DNA of 64,000 nt from Lachnospiraceae bacterium YSB2008. Its GTDB lineage: Bacteria > Bacillota > Clostridia > Lachnospirales > Lachnospiraceae. This document shows positions 8,876-16,926 of this stretch, piece by piece (position 1 is the first letter of the stretch; the number at the start of each line of letters is the position of its first letter). The DNA lies in contig JHWR01000010.1 in the NCBI GenBank assembly GCA_000687655.1, forward strand, positions 1 to 64,000, given 5' to 3'. The position numbers were made by a program, and so were the translations under genes. The notes below the pieces were generated by a model. It was given only the letters and a program-made list of their open reading frames with translations, was not told the DNA's origin and did no database searches.

Positions 8876-9946
8876 TTAATCACCAAAGCATATACCCAGA
8901 GTCTTTGCGTTCTGTATAGCCTGATTGTCCACATCTACATACTTAAGCTTTCCTGCAGATTCTTCCATAGGGATTGCAACTACCTCGTTATTGCGAAGAA
9001 CAACGAGCTTTCCGAAATCCTTAGCCTTGATAAGTTCAGCAGCAAGTGCTCCGAATCTTGAAGATATGAATCTGTCGTATGCATCCGGTGCTCCACCTCT
9101 CTGTGTATGTCCCGGAATAGCGACTCTGATATCACTGTCGAACTTCTCTCTCATAAGATCTGCTACATCATATGCAACTGATGGAGATGTTCTCTCAGCA
9201 AGTTTTGCTTTTCTTTCTTTCTTTGGAAGCTTAGCTACCTCCTTAGGTATTGCACCTTCTGCTACACAGATGATAGCGAAATGCTTCTCTTTTACTCTCT
9301 TCTCAACAGCCTTGTAAACCTTCTTGATATCATATGGAATCTCAGGAAGAAGTATAACGTCAGCGCCACCTGCTATACCTGCATAGAGTGTGATCCATCC
9401 AACCTTATGTCCCATGATCTCCATAACGAAGATACGGCTGTGAGACTCAGCTGTTGTATAGATACAGTCTATAGCATGAGTAGCTACATCGATAGCGCTC
9501 TGGAATCCGAATGTATAGTCAGTTCCGTAGATATCGTTATCTATAGTCTTTGGAAGTCCTATAACATTAAGACCTTCCTGTGACAGACGATAAGCTGTCT
9601 TCTGCGATCCATTTCCACCCAGTACTACAAGTGCATCGAGCTTGAGATCCTTATAAGTCTTCTTCATGGCAGGAACCTTCTCAGTTCCGTCCGGCATAGG
9701 GTTATCGATCTCCTTGAAAGGCATTCTGGATGTACCGAGTATAGTACCGCCCTTTGCAAGAAGTCCGCTGAAATCTTCCGGCTTCAGCTTCTTGTAATTG
9801 CCATACACAAGTCCCTTGTAACCATCGATGAATCCATAGATCTCTACATCCCCAAAGAGATTCTGAAGTCCTTTGACAGTTCCCCTCATAGTTGCGTTCA
9901 GCGCCTGGCAGTCGCCACCGCTGGTAAGCATTCCGATTCTTTTCAT
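8876..9946 (-). CDS. pfkA: 6-phosphofructokinase (group with PKTIDND motif)
   Basis: This 356-residue enzyme phosphorylates fructose 6-phosphate in glycolysis. The start at 9946 has AAGGAGGAGG upstream; a longer frame to 9994 does not. Visible motifs are 'TSGGDCQALNATMRG' (8-22), 'GTSR' (71-74), 'GGNGS' (110-114), 'PKTIDND' (132-138, catalytic Asp136) and 'MEIMGHKVGW'. In E. coli the second motif is GGDGS and the third PGTIDND. Here G113 points to ATP, while K133 is the residue seen in pyrophosphate enzymes; the Gly/Lys combination is typical of a long-standing group that is mostly ATP-dependent. N112 replaces the metal-binding Asp. It lies 56 bases downstream of recR and is followed after three bases by the large unknown. 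Confidence 0.9.
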   Translation of the reverse strand: MKRIGMLTSGGDCQALNATMRGTVKGLQNLFGDVEIYGFIDGYKGLVYGNYKKLKPEDFSGLLAKGGTILGTSRMPFKEIDNPMPDGTEKVPAMKKTYKDLKLDALVVLGGNGSQKTAYRLSQEGLNVIGLPKTIDNDIYGTDYTFGFQSAIDVATHAIDCIYTTAESHSRIFVMEIMGHKVGWITLYAGIAGGADVILLPEIPYDIKKVYKAVEKRVKEKHFAIICVAEGAIPKEVAKLPKKERKAKLAERTSPSVAYDVADLMREKFDSDIRVAIPGHTQRGGAPDAYDRFISSRFGALAAELIKAKDFGKLVVLRNNEVVAIPMEESAGKLKYVDVDNQAIQNAKTLGICFGD

Positions 9947-10002
9947 GTGTAAACCTCCTCCTTGTTGTTTAGTTTCAAAAAATGTATCGTTCACATTTTA
10001 AA

Positions 10003-10602
10003 TTATAAATCTGTCCTTCCATCAAGTGCACGAAGCAACGTTATCTCATCGATATTCTCAAGGTCACCTCCGACAGGGATACCTGTTGCAATACGTGTGA
10101 CCTGAATGCCTGCCGGCTTCAGGAGCTTGGAAATGTACATAGCTGTAGCCTCGCCCTCCACGCTGGAGTTCGTTGCAACTATGACTTCCTTCACATCTAT
10201 ATCCTTGAGGCGCTCAATGAGTTCCTTAAGACGTATATCATTCGGGCCGATTCCTGCGGCAGGATTGATAACTCCATGAAGTACGTGGTATACACCATCA
10301 TACTTTCCGACTCTTTCATACGCCGCAAGCTCACGAGGAGTCTCAACCACCATAATGGTACTGTGATCTCTCGCAGGTGATGCACATATAGGGCACTCAT
10401 CTCTGTCCGTGACTGTACAGCAGGTCTTGCAGTATTTGATATTCTTCTTGGCTTTTGCTATCGCATCAGAAAGTGCAAGTGCTCTTTCTTCCGGAAGATT
10501 AACAATATGAAATGCAAGTCTCTGAGCAGTCTTTCCGCCTATTCCGGGAAGCCTTGACAGTTCCTCTATAAGCCTTGTTACTTCTCCACCATAAACATCC
10601 AT
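10003..10602 (-). CDS. recR: Recombination mediator RecR
   Basis: The 199-residue protein works with RecO and RecF to load RecA on gapped DNA. It shows the family order: helix-hairpin-helix ('[19 protein letters not shown]', 15-33), a four-cysteine zinc finger (C58, C61, C70, C73), then a Toprim domain beginning '[10 protein letters not shown]' and ending with '[17 protein letters not shown]'. Its ATG overlaps the ybaB stop codon by one base (TAATG), so translation is coupled. The dnaX-ybaB-recR order is conserved across bacteria. Confidence 0.97.
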   Translation of the reverse strand: MDVYGGEVTRLIEELSRLPGIGGKTAQRLAFHIVNLPEERALALSDAIAKAKKNIKYCKTCCTVTDRDECPICASPARDHSTIMVVETPRELAAYERVGKYDGVYHVLHGVINPAAGIGPNDIRLKELIERLKDIDVKEVIVATNSSVEGEATAMYISKLLKPAGIQVTRIATGIPVGGDLENIDEITLLRALDGRTDL

Positions 10603-10946
10603 TAGAATCCGAAGCCTCCAAGACCTCCTGTGATCTTGCCCATCTGCTCCTTCTCATCCTCTGTCTGCATTCTTATCGCTTCATTTACGGCTGCCATAAC
10701 AACCTCTTCAAGTGTCTCGATATCTTCAGGATCAACTACTTCAGGAGATATAGAAACCTTGGTAACCTCCTTCTTACCGTTGATAGTTACCTTTACTACT
10801 CCGCCGCCTGCTGCAGCTTCGTATTCCTTTTCCTCAAGTGCAGCCTGCGTCTCTTCAACCTGCTTCTGCATCTTCTGCGCCTGCTTCATGAGATTGTTCA
10901 TATTGCCGGGCATCATGCCACCCGGATAACCGCCTCTCTTTGCCAT
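10602..10946 (-). CDS. ybaB: YbaB/EbfC nucleoid-associated protein
   Basis: This is a 114-residue DNA-binding protein of the YbaB family, which forms dimers on the nucleoid. The N-terminus is Gly/Met-rich ('[21 protein letters not shown]'), followed by a long helix ('[20 protein letters not shown]') and the conserved '[20 protein letters not shown]' strand block, then '[16 protein letters not shown]' and 'AVNEAI'. AGGAGGA lies upstream. It sits 105 bases after dnaX and overlaps recR by one base. Confidence 0.96.
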   Translation of the reverse strand: MAKRGGYPGGMMPGNMNNLMKQAQKMQKQVEETQAALEEKEYEAAAGGGVVKVTINGKKEVTKVSISPEVVDPEDIETLEEVVMAAVNEAIRMQTEDEKEQMGKITGGLGGFGF

Positions 10947-11051
10947 GTCTTTTTGAATCCTCCTAATTGTTTATATATCTTACGTAACCATTCAAGCTAC
11001 ACCCAACCAATCGCTGAACCATCCGCTTTCGCGTATGTCGCAGCTTCGCGG

Positions 11052-12851
11052 TTACTGTATTTCCACGTTCTCAAACTGTATCTTCGATCTGAAGTTTTCT
11101 ATATTTCCGTACGCAGTTCCCTGCTTAACCATATCATCTTCCGAAAGTGTCTGTATGCTCACTGTCACTTTCTTCTTGACGATATCAGAAATCTTCTCTT
11201 CGATATAGTCTTTGCTTTTTTTGATGTGTTCAAAGGTTGCGCTTCCTTCGCTCACAGTATCAGTAACGATCTTCAGTGCCACACCGTCATTTGCCTCGGC
11301 TGCTGTATCCGGCACCACATGAACCATTCTGAGTTCTTTCTGAAGAAGCCCACCTATTGCGGGAAGAACTTCTGTCTTCCACTTTGAAGCAAGATATTCT
11401 ATGTCGGCATACCCGGCTTCACCGTATGTCTTTCGAACCTCTTCCTTCTTCTCATCTATCTTCTTCTGTATGAATTCATCAGGACTCTCGGATTTGATAT
11501 CTCTGATTTTATCACCAAGCTCAGTCCTTGCATACTCTCGTTCTGCTTCCATGAATCGCTCGGCGTCTGTCATATCCTGTGAACCGACAGTTGCCTGATC
11601 ATTATCATTTCCGGGTTCTCCCGTCTCTACATGATCGGTTACTGACGTCGCTGCAGTAACTGCTTCCGTCGCTGCAATCTTCACTGCTCCGGATTCTACT
11701 TTCTTCAGTTCATCCTCGAGGGCTTCGATTCGCGCAACGAGTGCTGCGGAATCTCCATCCATATCAGGACGAAGAAGCTTGATGAGTCCCATCTCGAGTG
11801 TAACTCTTTTCACGCTTGAGAGTCTTACCTCTGAGGTCAGATTCTGCAGGACCTCCAGATATCTCATAAGCGTATGCTCTGAGAAATCCTCGCCCAGTTT
11901 ACGTATACGCTCTGCATTTTCGCGTGTTATATCTATGGCAGTTTCGATGCCTTTGGAAAGCTTTATGAAAAGCATATTTCGGAAGAACCATACAAAGTCT
12001 TCAGTGAACTTCGTCAGATCCCTTCCCTGCTTAGTTACTTCGCTGACTGCATCGAGTATTCCTTCTGCATTTTTGTCACGAAGCGACTCAGCTATCTGCA
12101 TATAAACATCTATATCAACAGCACCGATGGTCGAAAGAACTCTGTCATAAGTGAGTTCCTCGCCGAGATTGAATGATATACACTGATCAAGTATTGAGAG
12201 TGAGTCTCTCATGGATCCGTCAGCAGCCGAAGCGATATAGTTCACTGCTTCATCTGTTGCCTTAATGCCCTCTTTATCGAGCAGTTCCTTCAGCCTTCCT
12301 ACTATGACATCCTGTGATATCCTTCGGAAATCAAATCGCTGGCATCTTGATTTTATCGTATCCAGAACCTTATGAGATTCCGTAGTCGCAAGTATGAATA
12401 TTACATATGTCGGAGGCTCCTCAAGCGTCTTGAGAAGTGCATTGAATGCACCTGAGCTCAGCATATGAACCTCATCGATTATATATACAAGATACTTACC
12501 TTCTGTAGGCGAGTACTTAACTGCGTCATTAATCTGTCTTATGTTGTCGACACCGTTATTCGAAGCGGCATCTATCTCAACAACGTTCAGTGAACTTCCT
12601 GCCTGTATAGCCTTGCAGCTTGCACATTCCTCGCACGGACTGCCGTCCACGGGATGTTCACAGTTAACTGCCTTTGCGAGAAGTTTCGCTATGGTCGTCT
12701 TACCTGTACCTCTTGTTCCGCAGAAAAGATATGCATGTCCTATTCGGTCGTACTTGATCTGATTTCTTATGGTCGTAACTATATGTTCCTGCCCCTTAAC
12801 ATCATTAAAGTTATCAGGGCGGTATTTTCTATACAATGCCGTGTATGACAT
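11052..12851 (-). CDS. dnaX: DNA polymerase III subunit gamma/tau
   Basis: The 599-residue clamp-loader ATPase has the Walker A block 'GTRGTGKT' (45-52), zinc-module cysteines at C64, C73, C76 and C79 (the same spacing as E. coli), 'VYIIDEVHMLS' for Walker B, and 'TIKSRCQRF' carrying the SRC arginine finger. Residues 1 to about 365 are domains I-III; the rest is the species-specific tau tail with a DnaE-binding end. No in-frame slippery heptamer with correct codon phasing was found, so a short gamma form is not predicted. Its ATG has GAGGA upstream and it is the first gene of the dnaX-ybaB-recR set, 66 bases after citrate synthase. Confidence 0.97.
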   Translation of the reverse strand: MSYTALYRKYRPDNFNDVKGQEHIVTTIRNQIKYDRIGHAYLFCGTRGTGKTTIAKLLAKAVNCEHPVDGSPCEECASCKAIQAGSSLNVVEIDAASNNGVDNIRQINDAVKYSPTEGKYLVYIIDEVHMLSSGAFNALLKTLEEPPTYVIFILATTESHKVLDTIKSRCQRFDFRRISQDVIVGRLKELLDKEGIKATDEAVNYIASAADGSMRDSLSILDQCISFNLGEELTYDRVLSTIGAVDIDVYMQIAESLRDKNAEGILDAVSEVTKQGRDLTKFTEDFVWFFRNMLFIKLSKGIETAIDITRENAERIRKLGEDFSEHTLMRYLEVLQNLTSEVRLSSVKRVTLEMGLIKLLRPDMDGDSAALVARIEALEDELKKVESGAVKIAATEAVTAATSVTDHVETGEPGNDNDQATVGSQDMTDAERFMEAEREYARTELGDKIRDIKSESPDEFIQKKIDEKKEEVRKTYGEAGYADIEYLASKWKTEVLPAIGGLLQKELRMVHVVPDTAAEANDGVALKIVTDTVSEGSATFEHIKKSKDYIEEKISDIVKKKVTVSIQTLSEDDMVKQGTAYGNIENFRSKIQFENVEIQ

Positions 12852-12916
12852 CTATATCCTCGTTTCTGTTTACAGCGCTAAATACACTGCGTTACATTTC
12901 ATTTATGTTTAACGGA

Positions 12917-14272
12917 TCAGCGTTCATCCAAAGGAACATAATCTCTGTGATCTCCGACATACATATATGCAGGTCTTATGATCTTGCCGTTATTTACAAG
13001 CTCCTCCATACGATGAGCAGACCATCCGGAGATACGTGCTATGGCAAACATAGGCGTGAAGAATTCTCCCGGAATCTTGAGTATTGTATATACAAGTCCG
13101 CTGTAGAAATCCACATTTGCGCAAACCGGCTTCATGACCGGCCTATTTGCCATGATAAGTTCTTTGGCAATCCTCTCAACTCTGTCATAGAGCGCGAATT
13201 CCTTGGTGAAGCCTTCTGCGTCTGAAAGCTTCTTCGCATAGCTCTTAAGTATTACGGCTCTTGGATCGGACTTGGAATAAACCGCATGTCCCATACCATA
13301 TATAAGTCCCGATTTATCGAAGTTCTTCATGTCAAGTATGCCCTGGAGATATGCCCTTAAGTCATCCTCATTCTCCCAGTCCTTAACATGCTTCTTAAGA
13401 TCGCTGAACATTTCCTGAACCTTGATATTTGCACCACCGTGGCGAGGTCCCTTGAGCGAACCAAGCGAACCTGCTATGGCTGAATATGTATCAGTACCTG
13501 TAGATGTTATAACATGAGTTGTAAATGTAGAGTTATTACCACCACCATGCTCAGCATGAAGTACAAGACAGATATCGAGAACCTGAGCTTCAAGTTCGGT
13601 GTACTTGGCATTCGCACGAAGCAACCTTAAGATATTCTCTGCAGTCGAAAGTTCCGGAAGAGGTCTGTGGATTATAAGACTTGACTCTTTATATATATGC
13701 CTGTAGCTCTGATAACCATATGCGGCAATAATAGGGAAACGCGCTATAAGTCCGAGACACTGCATAAGGTTGTCTCTGATTTCTCTGCTATCCGGATTCT
13801 CATCATAAGAATAAAGTGTAAGCACACACTTCTGCATAATATTCATAATATTGTGTGAAGGTGCTTTCATGATAACATCACGAAGGAAACCATCCGGCAG
13901 CGCTCTCAGCTTGCCTATTACATCCATGAATTCACGAAGCTCTTCTTCATTCGGAAGTCTGCCGAAAAGAAGCAGGAAGGTTGTCTCTTCAAAGCCGTGC
14001 TTGGTTCCCTTGAAACCTTCAACCAACTGATAAACATTATATCCCTGAAAATAAAGTTCACCCTCTATAGGGATTCTTTCATTTCCCTCATTTCTGAAAC
14101 CGCATACATCTGAAATCTCTGTAAGTCCTGTAAGGACGCCCTTTCCATTTGACTCACGAAGTCCTCGCTTAACATCGTACTTGGAGTACAGACTCTGATC
14201 GATCTTCCCCCAATCTGCGCAGAGATCCACATAATTATCTATTACCTTCACCAGGCTTTCATACTCGTTCAT
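12917..14272 (-). CDS. Citrate synthase
   Basis: The 451-residue enzyme condenses acetyl-CoA with oxaloacetate. The three catalytic residues are H278 in 'GPRHGGAN', H329 in 'YGMGHAVY' and D388 in 'NVDFYSG'; 'LHAEHGGGNNSTF' (238-250) is also present. An extra N-terminal part of about 60 residues is usual in the clostridial subgroup. In a fermenter this probably feeds glutamate synthesis rather than a full cycle. GAGGT precedes the ATG. It lies between the phosphoesterase gene (71-base gap) and dnaX (65-base gap), so it may share a transcript with either. Confidence 0.95.
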   Translation of the reverse strand: MNEYESLVKVIDNYVDLCADWGKIDQSLYSKYDVKRGLRESNGKGVLTGLTEISDVCGFRNEGNERIPIEGELYFQGYNVYQLVEGFKGTKHGFEETTFLLLFGRLPNEEELREFMDVIGKLRALPDGFLRDVIMKAPSHNIMNIMQKCVLTLYSYDENPDSREIRDNLMQCLGLIARFPIIAAYGYQSYRHIYKESSLIIHRPLPELSTAENILRLLRANAKYTELEAQVLDICLVLHAEHGGGNNSTFTTHVITSTGTDTYSAIAGSLGSLKGPRHGGANIKVQEMFSDLKKHVKDWENEDDLRAYLQGILDMKNFDKSGLIYGMGHAVYSKSDPRAVILKSYAKKLSDAEGFTKEFALYDRVERIAKELIMANRPVMKPVCANVDFYSGLVYTILKIPGEFFTPMFAIARISGWSAHRMEELVNNGKIIRPAYMYVGDHRDYVPLDER

Positions 14273-14343
14273 CTATCTTAACCTCTATCATATTGCTGTG
14301 CGGTCGACACTACGACCATCTTATTATTTTACCATTCCTTGCA

Positions 14344-14934
14344 TCAGTATTCAAGGATATACCGCTCGTACGCATTCACGACCGTCGTGTCCTTATATGT
14401 ATCAACTCTCTTGTACGACCTGCCATATGTCATATGAACATGGCCATGAATATAGTACTTCGGTGAGTACTTCTCAAGAAGCTTCTTAAAGCATTTAAAG
14501 CCCATATGCGGCAGATCATCACCATCATTCAGACCATATGCCGGTGCATGAGTTACAAGGATATCGATGCCCTTTTTCATCAGGAGCTTTGGTTTCATTT
14601 TCAATATCCTGTACTGCATATCCTTCTCGGTAAACTGACAACCGCTTCCGTTATAAAGCATGCTTCCGCCCAGTCCCATGATTCTGATTCCTTCATGGAC
14701 ATAGATGGTGTCGTCTATACATATACAACCTTCCGGTGGTTTCTCATCGTATCTTCCATCATGGTTGCCCTTCACATAGAGAACCGGGCACTTTGCATAC
14801 GTCGCAAGAAAAGACAGATAATCAGCCTCCAGATCACCTGCGGAGATAATGAGATCTATATCATTCAGTTTACTCTTCTCGAAGAAATCGTAATAATATT
14901 TAGATTCTATATCAGCCAGTAACAGTATCCTCAT
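14344..14934 (-). CDS. Calcineurin-like metallophosphoesterase
   Basis: The 196-residue single-domain enzyme has most metal ligands of the family: D34 in 'GDL', N57-H58-D59 in 'GNHD', H129 in 'THAP' and 'HGHVH' at 163-167. The first motif, usually Asp-x-His, reads D8-I9-E10, so one metal site has glutamate in place of histidine. The substrate cannot be read from sequence; small cyclic nucleotides or phosphodiesters are possible. The gene overlaps the upstream BMP-fusion gene by 23 bases and carries its own GAGGA site inside it, so the two are translated from one mRNA and may act on the same process. Confidence 0.85.
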   Translation of the reverse strand: MRILLLADIESKYYYDFFEKSKLNDIDLIISAGDLEADYLSFLATYAKCPVLYVKGNHDGRYDEKPPEGCICIDDTIYVHEGIRIMGLGGSMLYNGSGCQFTEKDMQYRILKMKPKLLMKKGIDILVTHAPAYGLNDGDDLPHMGFKCFKKLLEKYSPKYYIHGHVHMTYGRSYKRVDTYKDTTVVNAYERYILEY

Positions 14935-16885
14935 GATCGTCCTCGGAACTCTCCTTCTTTACTCCTTTAAGTTCAACAATAGTCTGCGCTTTTTCCTTGA
15001 ATTCTGACGGTTCCGGTATCTCCCCGTCGATATTGTCCAGGAGCCAGTCCATCCTCATGATATCATCGGCCGACATCCTGTCATCCTCTTCATTTCTTAC
15101 ATTGCCTTCCTGATCGACGATGATCCCTTCAAATGGATAGAACTGTTCTTCTTCCATAAGGTTCTTTATCGTATCAACCAGTCTCTTCGTACCTGCCGGA
15201 ACATTGTTCGAAAGTATTATATCTATTACACCTGATGGTATTCCCCACCAGTAATTAACAGCTTTACCCAGAGTATCAGTCTCACTGCTGTTCCACTGAC
15301 CTTTGATTATGATATTGATGATTCTCTCGTAAAGCACTCCCCAGTTATAAACCGGCATCGATACATTTAAAGGACCATCCTTATTGAGCTTATAGAGTCC
15401 GAAATTTCTGGAAGCCTCATCCGGCACTATAAGATCCTGATCAGATACATAATCAATATGCTCTGTAAGGAATTCGTCTCTTATACTCTCCTTGGTCTCA
15501 TTCTTAAGAGTTGTCCAGCGGAGATAAACCTTTGCATTCGGATTCACGAATCTCGCTCCAAGAGCAAATGCATTGATGTTCGCAACTGAACCAAATATCG
15601 GATAATCAGCCATATAACCAAGTTTATTGGTACCTGTCAGAGAACCTGCTATCATTCCGGAAAGGAACTTAGCCTCATAAAGTCTTGCCTCATAGGTTCT
15701 TATATATCGATGTTGCGTATTTATAGAGCAGTTCAGAACTTTTACGTTCGGATACTTAACCGCAATCTTGAAGCTGGCATCTATAAGCTCGGAGGTAGTT
15801 GTAAATATAACTTCCGTACCATCATTCTCTATAAGATCCTCCATGACCTCTATGGCAGCCTCATCTGTATCCGTAACAGTAACCTTAAGTGTAGATATCC
15901 TGTCACCGAATACTTCCTTCAGATGATTCCTTCCAAGCTCATGAGCATAAAGCCAGGAGCTGCCGCTCGGTTCATGGTCATATATAAATGCAACGTTCAG
16001 CGGCTTGGAAGCATTCGGGGAAGGATTGAGCAGCTGGGAAAGTATAGGTATGCTCTTTCTCTCAGCCGGCGGATTAAGATTTATATCAAGCGGGCTCTCA
16101 TCGGCATTCATTTCAATCTCCTGCCAAATGGATGATATACCCTGTCTTATCTCCGCTATCATCTGATTCTTGACCTCTTCATAACCATAGAAATCAAGAT
16201 ATGTCACAAGAGCATCTCCCGCTGTTACATCCGAAAGCTTCGCCCCGCCTTCTTCCCTGAAGGCCTCTTCAAAATTATAGTAAAATGAAGTGAAATCCAT
16301 GAGTTCATCTTCTGTCCACTGTTCATTTGATTCCGGATATGTAAGCTCGAGAAGCTTAGGGAATCCTCCAACTTTAGAGAACCATACAAAGTTAACCTTA
16401 GTCACTTTATAAAAATCCATAAACTCGTAGTAGATAATATTTTCCGGGTCGTCAGTCTTCTTCGGCACCTTCCTTATGACATAAGCCGGTATGGAAACTG
16501 CATCAAAATATTTGAGGACACTGACTCTCTTGTTACCCTCAATAACGTAATAATAGTTCATGTATTCATAGACCTTTATCGGGTCTCTGATTCCTTCTTC
16601 GAGATGAGCATCACAGAGAGCGGACCATTTGGATCCGAATTCAGTCTTGAATTCAAGTATAGGCATGAAGTTGCTTGCAAATGAATAAGTACGTCCAACA
16701 TTACTCGTTCCGACAATTCTTCCAAGCGGCACATCAACAAGTCCGAGATTCATCTCACCCTTTATCTCCGCTGCAGACAGTATGTCGTCCAGAACCGGAA
16801 GGTATGGATATTCACCTCGGAGTGACTTTGCTCTGAATGCTCTTTTGCCCAGCTTCTGGGCCTTATCATATTCTTCAAATGACAT
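14912..16885 (-). CDS. ParB-like domain fused to BMP-family (Med/BmpA) substrate-binding domain
   Basis: The 657-residue protein begins with a ParB/Srx-like domain at about residues 45-140. The marker is 'YVIEGNKRVSVLKYF' (113-127), where Gly-Asn-Lys-Arg fits the family's G-x-x-R nucleotide/DNA motif. After a spacer comes a BMP-type periplasmic-binding fold from about 297 to 590 ('NVAFIYDHEPSGSSWLYAHE', 'EVIFTTTSELIDASF', 'ANINAFALGARFVNP'). BMP proteins usually bind purine nucleosides outside the cell, yet no signal peptide or lipobox is present here. The protein therefore looks like a cytosolic ligand sensor. The tail is acidic. AAGGAG precedes the start. It overlaps the phosphoesterase gene and follows the transglutaminase gene by 41 bases. 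Function unknown. Confidence 0.75.
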   Translation of the reverse strand: MSFEEYDKAQKLGKRAFRAKSLRGEYPYLPVLDDILSAAEIKGEMNLGLVDVPLGRIVGTSNVGRTYSFASNFMPILEFKTEFGSKWSALCDAHLEEGIRDPIKVYEYMNYYYVIEGNKRVSVLKYFDAVSIPAYVIRKVPKKTDDPENIIYYEFMDFYKVTKVNFVWFSKVGGFPKLLELTYPESNEQWTEDELMDFTSFYYNFEEAFREEGGAKLSDVTAGDALVTYLDFYGYEEVKNQMIAEIRQGISSIWQEIEMNADESPLDINLNPPAERKSIPILSQLLNPSPNASKPLNVAFIYDHEPSGSSWLYAHELGRNHLKEVFGDRISTLKVTVTDTDEAAIEVMEDLIENDGTEVIFTTTSELIDASFKIAVKYPNVKVLNCSINTQHRYIRTYEARLYEAKFLSGMIAGSLTGTNKLGYMADYPIFGSVANINAFALGARFVNPNAKVYLRWTTLKNETKESIRDEFLTEHIDYVSDQDLIVPDEASRNFGLYKLNKDGPLNVSMPVYNWGVLYERIINIIIKGQWNSSETDTLGKAVNYWWGIPSGVIDIILSNNVPAGTKRLVDTIKNLMEEEQFYPFEGIIVDQEGNVRNEEDDRMSADDIMRMDWLLDNIDGEIPEPSEFKEKAQTIVELKGVKKESSEDDHEDTVTG

Positions 16886-16898
16886 ATAGTATTACTCC

Positions 16899-16912
16899 TT
16901 ACGTGTACGTAA
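16899..16912. promoter_or_regulatory. 14-base perfect palindrome upstream of the BMP-fusion gene
   Basis: TTACGTGTACGTAA lies in the 41-base gap between the transglutaminase and BMP-fusion genes, just upstream of the AAGGAG ribosome site. It could be an operator or a small mRNA hairpin affecting translation. No promoter is evident beside it. Confidence 0.3.
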
Positions 16913-16926
16913 AACAATATACTTCA

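Noticed and set aside
11205-11230. Run of A as a dnaX frameshift site
   Set aside because: The run is not phased as a slippery heptamer in the dnaX frame and lies near the tau C-terminus, where frameshift would not give a gamma-size product.
10575-11387. 270-codon plus-strand open frame opposite recR/ybaB/dnaX
   Set aside because: It is antisense to three well-supported genes, has no ribosome site and gives Leu/His/Cys-rich translation with no domain.
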